DNA from: Aphidius gifuensis
Lineage: Eukaryota; Arthropoda; Insecta; Hymenoptera; Braconidae
Assembly: GCF_014905175.1 (NCBI RefSeq)
Contig: NC_057790.1
Location: 1,612,001-1,676,000, forward strand
Length of the DNA stretch: 64,000 nt
Direction: 5' to 3'
Shown one piece after another: positions 37,640 to 48,437 of this stretch. Both the position numbers and the translations under genes were made by a program. Below the pieces are notes generated by a model. It saw only the letters and a list, made by a program, of their open reading frames with translations, was not told the origin of the DNA and searched no databases. Within the stretch, counting starts at the first letter, position 1. Every line of letters begins with the position of its first letter.

Positions 37640-39956
37640 GTGTTTTTTTTTCTGTGTGAGCTCCTGCTGTTCCTATTTAGAATTTTTGAGTATCATTTTT
37701 CATCTTCAACGACCCTGAGCTTTTTTTGTACTCCAGTTCCCCGCTGTTATTTTGGTAAAGTTCCATTTCATACATCATTATTATTATTTTATTCATATTA
37801 TTCATTAAAAAATAAATTTTCAACCCTAGAATTAATTAATTATTTATTATAAATTTTATCTTATTTTTTGCTCATAAAATGGCCGCCCTGCTGAGAGTTG
37901 AAAATTTATTTTTTTTTGTTTTTTCATTATTCATTATTTTGCAATGATCCTGATGATCCTTTTTATTTTATTTTTTTTATCCGCCGTATGATTTTATAAT
38001 TTATTTAATTGTTCATTTCGATGATTGTGAATAATTAAATAAATTTATTGTTGGAGACGCCGTGACGATGGCGTTTTTTTTTTTTTCGTCGGCGTCCTTT
38101 GTTTTGCGTTGTGCAAATTTTCAGCTTCGATTTTATTTGTTTTTTCTAAATTGAATCATTTTTCATCGATATGCGACGATAATATTCGATAATAATTATG
38201 GGAATAACAATAAACAATGCGATAAATTTTATTGTTAATAATAAATTATTATTATTATTATTATTCGCAATAAAAAAAATGGCTGCCCTGAAAAAAAAAA
38301 TAATTTCACGTAATTTGTTGCGCACTTTCTCTGATAGATGGCAACTTTCTTCTGAATTCAAACTTTGAAAAAAAAAGACGCGTCAATCAAATGACAAATT
38401 AAAATTCTGTTTTATTTATCTTTTTTGATTAATTTAATTAATTAATAATTAGAAATTAATTAAATTAAAAATAAATTTTGTTTGATATTTTTTTTTTCTT
38501 CATTTTTCATACATTTATTATTATTTTTTTTTTAAATTTTCAAATAATTTATTTATGTAATAAATATAACACTTTTTACATAGTATTATTTATTTTTAAA
38601 TATATATTATTAACAACAATATAATTATATATTTTAATTAGCTACTTTAAATTGGGCTTATAATTTAAATATTTTTTTTTTTTATAAATAATTTCTGAAT
38701 CTTAGACATCTAGTCTTTGAAAAAAATAAAATATAATTTTGGCTTTTTTGTCAAAAAAAACACCAGTTTATTTTTCAATTTTTTTTTTTTTTCTATTGTT
38801 TATATTAAATTTTTTAAATATAATTTTATTCGTTCAATTTTTTTTTAATTTTATTATTATTTTTTTCTTATTAGAAATTTTTTTTATTGATATCTTTTTT
38901 TATGACAATATGTGTTATCTAAATAATCGTCTATTACATTTCTTTTTTTTTTCTTTTCTATTGATTAATTTATTTATTTTCAAACTATAATTTTAAATGA
39001 TTTTTTTCTCGATTTTATCAAAACTGGTCATGAACAGTTGCCTAATAAAAAAAATGAGTAATTCACATTTTTTAATTAGGCTTGATCTGTTAATATTATA
39101 ATAATAATATGTATAATAATTTTTTTATTTAAACAATGTGAAATTTAATATTGATTTGAAGCCAGAAGCTATTTAACACGACCATGTAAAACTATTTCAA
39201 CTATACATAGACAAACCAGCTATAGATCAAAACTAATAACATTTTTAAGTATTTTCTTAATTTTTTTATGACTCATTGAACTTTTACATCTAACTCATTG
39301 CTAATCTCTTGAATATACTATCTTTTTTTCAAGATAATTAATTATATATGGAAGATAGTAATAATAGCGAAAAGACAATTAAATATTTATTTAAAATTAT
39401 TTCGTGCAATAAAAATTATTAAATTAAAATACAAAACAAAAATAATATTTTTTTAATATTTAAATAAATACTTTGAGACTTTTTATATAATAATCTGCTT
39501 AATTATGACCTTATAATTCTATGTTATATTTATATACATAATACGACACAGAATTAAAATGCAACAAATTTATATTTATTCACTGACAATATGATTTTTC
39601 ATTTTTATGAAATAATTATTGACTATGATCAAGTGTATTATCATTAGCAAAGAATTATTTATGTCCTTCATATTTTTTTGCAAATATTATTATTCATATT
39701 ACCCAACATATACAGATAGGCTCGTTGTTTTTTTTTTTGTTTATAATTTTTTAATTAAAAAACTCGGTTAAACAAAAACAAATCGAGAAATAAATGAGCT
39801 TTATCGGACGGAATGGGCGATTTCTTTCATATGCATTTAATATTTATTTATTAAACTTTGTCATGAATTTTTATAAATAATTCTTTACACAATCCGTTAT
39901 TTAGTCAGTAAATAATCGCACTTTTTAATACTGTAAAAAAAAGAAACAAAAATTAA

Positions 39957-40031
39957 AAGTAAAGTGCAAAAAAAAGGTTCCAGTTGTTGCAAATTTGGAT
40001 GGAAAGAAACTTTTTTATTTGCACTTTACTT
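39957..40031. other. 75-nt hairpin of pre-miRNA size
   Basis: AAGTAAAGTGCAAA at 39957-39970 is perfectly complementary to TTTGCACTTTACTT at 40018-40031. A further weaker A/T and GTTCC/GGAA..AAC helix extends inwards, leaving a loop of about 19 nt. Size and shape suit a microRNA precursor, but I do not recognise the mature sequence. Either strand could be the transcribed one. Confidence 0.3.
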
Positions 40032-42027
40032 ATCTACAAAAACTTTGGTGTTTTTAATTTATTAATAATTTATTTATTAAAATGAAAAAACGGCTTTATT
40101 TAATATCTAAAAATTGTGTATATATATTATTATTTACGTGAAAGCATTTTAGCCAATTTATTTTCAGCTTGTTTTAATTAAACTGAGAAAATATTTTAAT
40201 TATAGTACAAATTAAATACTATACAATTTATGAAAATAAATCTAAAATATTTATAAATAATAGCAATAATAAGTTTTAAATTTACTCGAATTAATAATGT
40301 GTTAATTTAGTAGTAATTATAATTTTTTTTTCAACTATTAATTAAGAGTATTTTCTCAGTTTATAAATCAAAGTCTCAAGTTTAATATACTTTCATTGAA
40401 TTATAATAAGGCTGAATTATTGTCTTTATTAAGTTTTTTTTTTTTTCAAAACTTTTTTATCTATTTAAACATTTATTACTCACTAAAGCGTTTTAATTAA
40501 ATTTTTCTTATTCGCCTCGTATTTATTTTTAAATATGCCGAAAATAATATTTAAAAAATTCAACAATATTATTTTTAAATATTTTTTTTAATTCTTGTTA
40601 ATCATATAGTAAATAATATTTTATATACTGAATAATTTTGCAACGAAAAATTATCATTCAATAGACACGATAAATTTTTAAATTGAACATTAAACAACCT
40701 TTTTTTTTTTTTATAATTTGATTTTCATATATGTATATTTACTAAAATATATAATCAGATTTTTATATGCTGAAAAAACTGATCACCCAAAACACTGCTA
40801 ATACTGATTTTCTATATAATAACAATGTGCTTTTCATTTTTTTTTTTTTTTAAATAAAATACTATAAATCTACTTTCAATATATTAATGTCAAATAATTT
40901 AAATCCTGCGTAATGCACAAAAATTGACAACTAATTAAAATAAATTCCAACATTAGGATATTGACTTAAGCTGTATTTATAACAGTTTTTATTATTATTT
41001 TTATTTTTTTTTATTACTATATAATATTAACGATTTAAGCATTTCGATGACCCCGATTTTAATAATAATTATATGAATTTTTTATGGACACTTTGAAAAG
41101 CTATACCTACATAATTTATTTGTCATTATTTTTTTAATTGAAGTGAAACTTTCTTACAAGCGTTTTGCAGTTTTTTTTCTTTTAAATTTTTTGTGAATAT
41201 TAAAATTGAAAGATTAGAAAATATTAGAAGAAAAAAAATGTACAATAACAAAATTGGAAGATTGTTTTAATATTAAATAAATAATTATTGCTTAATAAAA
41301 ATTATCATATTTTTTTAAATTAACTTATTTCTACGGAAGAAAGATGAATATTTTTCGTCATAAAAATATATTTAATGGTCTATCAAAAATATCAATTATA
41401 TATATTACTCGTTGAATATTAATTTGAATAAATAAAAAAAATTGTAAACGTGCTTTTGAATTAATTTAAAGATATATTTATAAATTCGTTGTCAAATATT
41501 TATGCATTTTATTTGCATATTTTGAGCTTTAAATACTGATTAATTATCTGGATAAAAATTATATATTGTGCAAGTAAGTTTCACTTCAAACGTGCGTATT
41601 TCACACAGCTTTTAAATAATGTTATACAGAAAAAAAAAAACATGGATTATTTTTCTTTCGTTGTTCTTTCCATTTATCGTTGTATTTTAAATTTTTTTTG
41701 TATGATATTATTATCTGAACTATTATAATAATACTGATAAATAACATCGTTTATTTATTTTATCGTTGAATAAAACAAAGCTGCATAATAATGTATAAAT
41801 TTTGCGAAACATGAGCTTAATATTTTTATTGAAGCTCTAGATATTCTGGTCAAATAATTCAACGTATAATATCACGTTTAAAATAATAAGCTGTATTGAA
41901 TTATCTCTTGCCATGTTATTTTTTAAAATGATATTTGCTCAATTATATTTTTCACATAGCAATACATCAATTCCAAATGCAAAATTGCAATTTTTTTCTT
42001 CATTTAAATACTCGGCAAATTGTAGAA

Positions 42028-45000
42028 TTAATAACTAGTTGGGCACATGTCTGGATTCATTTTACCAAATACATTTAGTTCATAAAGTGCAGCAAAACAT
42101 ATAAATATAAGATACCAAATCATTAATACAACTCCATAACGACGATCAAGTTTCCAGCCGTTCATATGAGTTGCAACAACAAGAAAAATTACTGTTGATA
42201 GTAGAGAAATTGTTGAATATGTCAAACCTATTTTAAATATTCAAACGAAAATAATTAAACATAATTAATCATTAATCATCTACATGCTTGTACAATTTAA
42301 TAAAATTTACCTCTACTTGTGACGTTGACGTGTGAACCTGGTAGCATTATTGCTGTTTGAATAAACCAAGGCAAACCAAGACAAACTAAAATATCAAAGA
42401 CATTACTACCAACAGCATTAGACACTGCCATGTCTCCAAGTCCTTCTTTAATAACAGCCAATGATGACAAAGCATCAGGAACTGAAACACCAGCTGCTAC
42501 AAAAGTCAGTCCCATTACAGTATCAGGAATTCCCAGTGTACTACCTGAAATTAAATTTTAAAAATCATCAATATCCGTGAAAAGAAATACGTTTGACATT
42601 ATCTCATTGCGCATCATCCATTCATATCAAGTCCATTCAACCCGACAGCTTAATTTTACAAATGATTGATTTCTCTATTAAATATTATTAATTAATTATC
42701 AATTGTCAAGTTCATATCCTCAATTTATCATTCATTTGATATGACAATTGCGGATATTGCCAATACCCGCGAATCGATTTCCAATAATATTTTAATTAAT
42801 TTACTGATAAATTTTATGAATGACACAATGCTATGAGTATTTTCAAAATTAATAAATGTCTTACCGATAATTGTAATCATCCAAACCATGAGATAACTGT
42901 AAAAACTTATCCAAATCATAGAAATACAAAATGTAAATGGATACCAATTACGATATTTTTCTTGTCGACAATCAGGCATTGTAGCTCGACACATATAATG
43001 AATTGGAAATACCAATCTCCATGTAAATAATTGCCATTCAGTTGCATCAGTTGGTCTAACTAATGGTGATACTTCATTTGGATCATATTCTTTTGCTTTG
43101 TAATATTCTGGTTGTTTTTGTTGTGCAATTGGTTGTTGTGTAACTGGTCTTTGTTCAGTTGATATTGGTAAACCATCTTCACCAACAACTTGTTCAACAA
43201 CTGGTAAATTAACACCTGTATATGATTGTTTATCTTCTTGTAATGATTTATAACTAACCAAGGCACTTGCCTCAGCTGGTTCTTCATCTTTTGGAAGAAA
43301 TGGAATATCATATGATTTTGCCCAACGTTCTAAACGTGAATTATATCCCAATGCAACGCAATAAACAACGTACATTATCAGCATCGTTAAAGACTCAAAC
43401 CTTAATAAGAAATAGTCAAATATAATATTGTTTTTTTCGTTTAGTTTTGATAATTAAATAATGATTTCTTACCAAGATATCATATCGTCGAAAATTGCAA
43501 TCAACATTAATAAAATTGATATAAAATAAAAAAAACAATCACGACACAATGGCCACCAATTTAATTTTGAAACTGTTGATGTGCAAAGACCACATATTGA
43601 TATTACAAACATAATATTAAATACTGCACTACCAATAACTCCACTCACCTAAAAAATCAAGATAGTTATAATAATAAAATTTAAATTAAACAATTATTTA
43701 AAAAAAACAAATAGACTGTACCCCAATGTCATCTTTAGCACAAAATACAGCAATCATAACTGTTGCTAATTCCGGAGCTGATGAACCAGCTGCCATAAAT
43801 GTTGCTCCAGCAACATCTGGTGATAATCGTAATTCTTCACAAATTCTATCAAGACTTGAGACAAAATAATCATCACAAACAATAGCTAATCCAAGAAATG
43901 TATAAATTGCAATTGCAAGATGAATAATAAGACCACCGTGTTTTCTTGCTGATGGACCAATAAATGGTTTTGGAAATTGTTCAATTGCTGGTGATGAACA
44001 ATTTTCACGTTTTGGTCGCATAGTTGTATATGGAAATTGTTCACCTTTCATTGTTGATGTTGTTAATACTCGTTGAGTTGATGATTTATTATCGTTTACT
44101 GATTTTTTTGTTGCTGAATCTGTTGGACTTGATGGACTTGGTCTGTGTGATTTTATTGATCCAATTGTTGATGATATTGGCTTGGAAGTTGTTGGTGTAT
44201 TTTGTGTTGTAAGAGAATTTGAAGTTGTTACAAATTGTATTATTATGTAGAGCAAAAAAAGACCAAGGTGAAGTGGCCATTTTTGACGACGAGTTAAATG
44301 ACGTCTTTTCATTTTCTGTAATATATTTTTTAAAATTATTTTTCAACTTCTAACCCTTTTTTTTTTTAATTAAATCAACTGTCAAATTATTGGTTTATCT
44401 AAAATAAACAAAAACAAAATACTAATTTGGTTCTACTTGAAAAAAATATTAGAGATGTTTTATTGTCATGATTAATTTATGACTCAACGAAAAAAAATGA
44501 TAATAATAAAATCAAATAAAATATATAAATTTTTATTTATTCACGTGCATGTGAAGAATAAAAATTCGACTGAATCATTGTGTGTGATTTTTAAATCACG
44601 ATTAAACAAATGACCTATATAAACTTAATTCACAGATTTATTATCAAGCCTAGAATACAAAAATAAAATTTATTGATTAAATGAAGTACTCATTCAAAAA
44701 AATCACTTCTTGCTCATCCACATTGTCTTACTAAGCTCGTAAATTCTACTCGACGATTGGCTGAATGAGTAAAAAAAATTTCCCCGCCTATTTTTTCACT
44801 TAATTTATTCCGTAATCTTATATTCAAATTTTTAGAAAATAGAACGAAAAAAAAAAAAAAAAGAGTTTGATATAATCTTGAGTTTAAATGTCAATCCATT
44901 TTCGTGCTTCCTTTTTTCAACCCCACTAATACTACCCACGATAATCCGACATTTATCAACATGACAATATTTGATTAACAGCTAAACTCTGTAATAATAA

Positions 45001-45262
45001 ATTCATATATTAAAATCGAAAAAGAAATACAAAGAAAAACCCTGTGTAAATTGAATCAACGTTAAATTCAATTTAAAAAAAACTAAAATAAAAAAAAAGG
45101 GGTTATTTATTTTTAAATAAATTTTCTATTTATTTAAAAACCCAATGAAATTATTGATTAGCATCTATAACACTCAAGGCATGAATGGTTGTCTTGAGAA
45201 TGACATCCAGGATATTTTTTTTTTCATCTACTTACATTACTAGCAGTAGCTGTCACCTCCAT
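42028..45262 (-). CDS. Nckx30C: K+-dependent Na+/Ca2+ exchanger (NCKX, SLC24 family)
   Basis: This plasma-membrane antiporter exports Ca2+ and K+ in exchange for Na+, mainly in neurons and photoreceptors. Five exons carry the protein: 44315-43722, 43648-43473, 43400-42865, 42544-42311 and 42227-42028 (TAA). An upstream exon (ATG at 45262, donor after 45236) adds MEVTATASN in phase, for 588 codons in all; otherwise the first ATG is at 44312. The N-terminus has a hydrophobic segment (LGLFLLYIII) and a Ser/Thr-rich extracellular stretch. The alpha-1 repeat holds GATFMAAGSSAPEL and the alpha-2 repeat GLTFVAAGVSVPDALSS with GSNVFDILVCLG. A long cytoplasmic loop lies between them (Gln-rich, about 43300-43020). 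The tail ends CPTSY. The loop is shorter than in vertebrate NCKX1. The subtype name is by general similarity to the fly gene. Confidence 0.93.
44316..45235 (-). other. Probable first intron of the NCKX gene
   Basis: About 0.9 kb between the proposed initiator exon (donor GTAAGT at 45235-45230) and the acceptor before 44315. It is AT-rich. I see no RNA gene or coding sequence. Confidence 0.45.
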
Positions 45263-45502
45263 TGTCCTCTTATAAAATATTTTATTATTAAATTTTCTTT
45301 TTGATTTTTTTATCCTTCTTCTTTTTCTCTAGATATACTTCATGTCACTCTTCCTTATTATGATTTATTTATCATTTTATTCTTCCATTCACAACCACAT
45401 TGCAAAAAAAAAGGAAAAAAAAAAAAAATAATACTTGAAGAATATTTGCTGCAATAAAATTTTGTATAGAGAAATTTTTTTTATTTATTTATTTTTTTTT
45501 TG

Positions 45503-45649
45503 TTATTTAAAAGGATATGAAGTCAATAATTTCGCGAGGTTTGTTATAGACCATCTGACCTTACCCAGTTCACTAACGTAGCTTTTTAATAAGCCACAAA
45601 TGTCGAAAGCTTCGTCATTAATTTCAACCCTGGAGCGCTTGCGCATCAT
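45503..45649 (-). CDS. Possible small ORF or exon of unknown identity
   Basis: A 48-codon frame (ATG at 45649, stop at 45503-45505) in a block with far more G/C than its flanks and a balanced amino-acid mix, starting MMRKRSRVEI and containing DICGLLKSYVSELG. An acceptor-like site (TTTATTTAACAG) precedes it at 45654-45655. A strong donor-like GTAAGG occurs inside at about 45565, so it may instead be a single exon of a longer transcript. It lies upstream of NCKX and downstream of TTC1 on the same strand. I do not recognise the peptide. Confidence 0.3.
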   Translation of the reverse strand: MMRKRSRVEINDEAFDICGLLKSYVSELGKVRWSITNLAKLLTSYPFK

Positions 45650-45927
45650 TGCACTGTTAAATAAATAAAATTTATAAATTGATAAGTAAATTTTTTTTCA
45701 ATTAAAACCAGATTAAAAATATCTTGAATGGAAATTTCTAATATTAATAAATAAAACAACAACAGACTTTGATATTTGATTAAAGAAAAAATTAAAAATT
45801 AATATATATTATAGAAAATGAACTATTTCAATTAAATTAACTTTATACATGTATCTTTTTTTTTTTTTTTTCATTTGCCACGATTATTGTTAACTTATTT
45901 TAAATTAGTTTAGTTTGTTTGTTTTTT

Positions 45928-46974
45928 TTAGCTGTTATTTTGATTGAATTTAACAGAGTAACCGCCAGTTGCTGGATCTTGATCCATTTGAAAATTATTT
46001 GTTGATAAACCAAATGGTTTTAGAATCATGTTTCCCAAGTCTTTTAATTTTCCCATCATTTCTACTTTTAATTTTTCATTACGTTCTTGAATTTTTGGTG
46101 GTAAACGCTGTAAAAAAAAAAGATCCATAAACGTATTAATAACATGATGACAGTAATGATTTAATAATAATAAAATAATACTGACTCTTGTTGCATCCAA
46201 AGCATCCCAATTTGATGAATCAATTTCTAAAACTTTTTGATAATCAGCAAGTGCTTCATCTAGCTTGTCATCTTGCTCGTATAATTGAGCTCTTCTTAGC
46301 ATTGCTTTTAGATATTTTGGATTTAATTCAATGGCTTTTGAACAGTCATCAATTGCTGAAGTTTTTTTCTATCAATTTAAAATTAACAAAAATATAATTT
46401 ATTTATAATTGAATTAAAAAGTACAATAGATAGCTGATAACTCACATCACATTTTGATTTAGCAGCTGCTCTATTTGCATACAAAATTGCTCGGTCATTG
46501 TCAAATGCCAATGGACAAGTTTGAATTCCCTGTGTGTATGTTTCAATTGCTTTATCATAATTCAATAATTTAAAAAGATTATTACCTTCATTTTTTAGTT
46601 TTTCAGCTTCTGTTCTTAATTTCTAAAATAAATAATTAATAATATTAGTTTTTAAATATAATTAACTAGCTTTTTTTTTTGGTTGTTACCTCCTTGTCAT
46701 CATCTGACAAATTAAGCTCTCTGTCTTTTAAAGCCTCTTCATCAACATTATCATGATTTAGCTCTGGTTTTTGTTCATCAACTGAATCAAAATATTCTAA
46801 ATTTTCATCATCATGTTTATCAAATTCATTTAAATTATCATGAACATCATAAAATTTGTCATCTTGATCTTCAATTATTTGTTTTTCATCTTTGACACAT
46901 GTACCTTCCAAGTCTCTTGTTATTTCTTCAATTATTTCTTCATTTGATGGAATTTTAAGTTTTTCTTCTTCCAT
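45928..46974 (-). CDS. TTC1: Tetratricopeptide repeat protein 1 (TTC1)
   Basis: A TPR co-chaperone adaptor that, in mammals, binds Hsp90 and G-alpha proteins. Four exons join in phase to 274 codons: 46974-46690, 46622-46446, 46368-46186 and 46107-45928 (TAA). The N-terminal third is acidic and disordered (Asp/Glu-rich, residues 1-95). Three TPR units follow (EGNNLFKLLNYDKAIETYTQ, AILYANRAAAKSKCDKKT, AMLRRAQLYEQDDKLDEAL), with the basic carboxylate-clamp type positions seen in Hsp90-binding TPRs. The C-terminal part RLPPKIQERNEKLKVEM...ILKPFGLSTNNFQ is specific to the TTC1 family and separates it from other TPR proteins. The length is close to the mammalian protein. Start choice is by homology and the upstream AT-rich non-coding sequence. 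Confidence 0.93.
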
Positions 46975-48437
46975 ATTTTACTTTGTTTATTTATTATTTA
47001 ATTGTTGACAGCTTTTTTTGTTGTTTAATTAAAGACGTATTATTGTCTGTGTTTGATAAGGTTATGAAACTGTTGTTATTATTATCAATACAAACAAAAA
47101 AACAAATGATAACTAGAACAAGTTGAAATACTGGTGAATGATGATGACAGTATGATGACTCAAAATATTATTATAAATATATAAATATTATTATTTTATT
47201 TTCAATTGTATTCAACAGATTTTAATTGTTTTATTTATTTTTTACAAAAAAAAACTTGACTTGTGTGTCTCTTCAGTCATTGGCTCATTTCTTTTAGTTC
47301 TTTTTCCATAAAAAAAAAAATTTCTAGACGTCTTTTTTTGTATTGTTTTTTTTTGACTTAGAAAAAATACATTTATTTAATTTTAATTAAAAAATTGATA
47401 AAAAGATAATTAAAATGAACAAAAAAAAATTATTTATTTATGTTTTTCTTTTTGACGTTGTCAAAAAAACTTAACTTAATTTTTATTTAAAAAAATTTTA
47501 AACAATATCTAATTTTATTTGCTTAGAATATTTAATAATGAAAAAAAAAATTAATTTTTTATCATGATTATCACTTAATTTGCAATTTTGCATATATGAT
47601 AAATAAATATATTTTTAAATGTAATTTGGCAGTGTAAAAATGCCTTTATAAAATTAAACGAAAATATAAATAAAAGTCCTTGGACACCGTTGTAAATACC
47701 ACTTTGACAGAAGTGAAAACTGACAATTTAATAAACGAAAAAAATGGTCGTATCTATTCTAGTGTAAATGAAATAATTCTAATGAATTCTTTCAAGTGTT
47801 ATTAAAGCTATAATATCAAGAAGAGATGCTGATTAAAATATTCATACAAACAGTGAGTATAAAATATAAATAAAACTAGCTATAATCCACCAATCAATAT
47901 ATGTCAAGATATCATCATAATGACATGCTATTCATAAAAGCTACTTGTTTTTTTTCCTTTTTCCAAGTCAAATTAAGATATATTCTAAAAATTAATAAAT
48001 AAACTACCCAAATAATTTATAATAATTATTAAATTTTTTTGCTCCTTAATTTGGCATTTGTCGCTAATTTTTAAGCAAGTACATAATATTTTTCATATGT
48101 ATTCATCATGTCAATGTCAAAAACAAAAAAAATATTACATTTGACAGAAACAAACAATTTAATAGATAAAAAAAATGAAAGCCACGTCAGTTTACGAAAT
48201 TAAAATATCGCCCACGATAAAAATATACACCTGAGGTCATTTCTATAAACAAATATTGTTTTGATCAGTGTCACACAATCATGATGACTTGATAGACATT
48301 GTCCTTGATAATTTTTCTTATTACAGATAATTTATTTGATTTGATTGGACTAGCTATGACTCAACAATTGACTAAAAATTAATGTCAACTTGATAATTAT
48401 TTTGTAAAAGGAAAAAAGAAATTTGAATTAATAAAAA
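46975..48437. other. Divergent region between TTC1 and ANKRD13C
   Basis: About 1.46 kb between divergent start codons, so it should contain both promoters. It is AT-rich with short patches of mixed composition near 47680-47950 and 48180-48310. No coding or RNA gene is recognised. Confidence 0.5.

Larger units (their letters stand above)
36883..42027. other. Gene-poor 5.1 kb between dynein and NCKX
   Basis: This stretch holds the upstream region of the dynein gene on the left and the 3' side of NCKX on the right. It is mostly extreme AT sequence without coding potential. A GC-richer island at about 37535-37755 has promoter features, and four ATGGC motifs follow at 37879-38342. A 75-nt hairpin is at 39957-40031. 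A widely spaced pair of inverted segments lies near 41141 and 41580. Open frames here are low-complexity Phe/Ile/Leu translations and are not genes. Confidence 0.55.

Noticed and set aside
37574..37852. 92-codon plus-strand frame next to the Inr/DPE
   Set aside because: It is Phe/Leu-rich, crosses the probable splice donor at 37755 and resembles no protein I know. The region is better read as untranslated leader.
38739..38990. Phe/Ile-rich frames in the 37-42 kb region
   Set aside because: They are low-complexity translations of T-runs.
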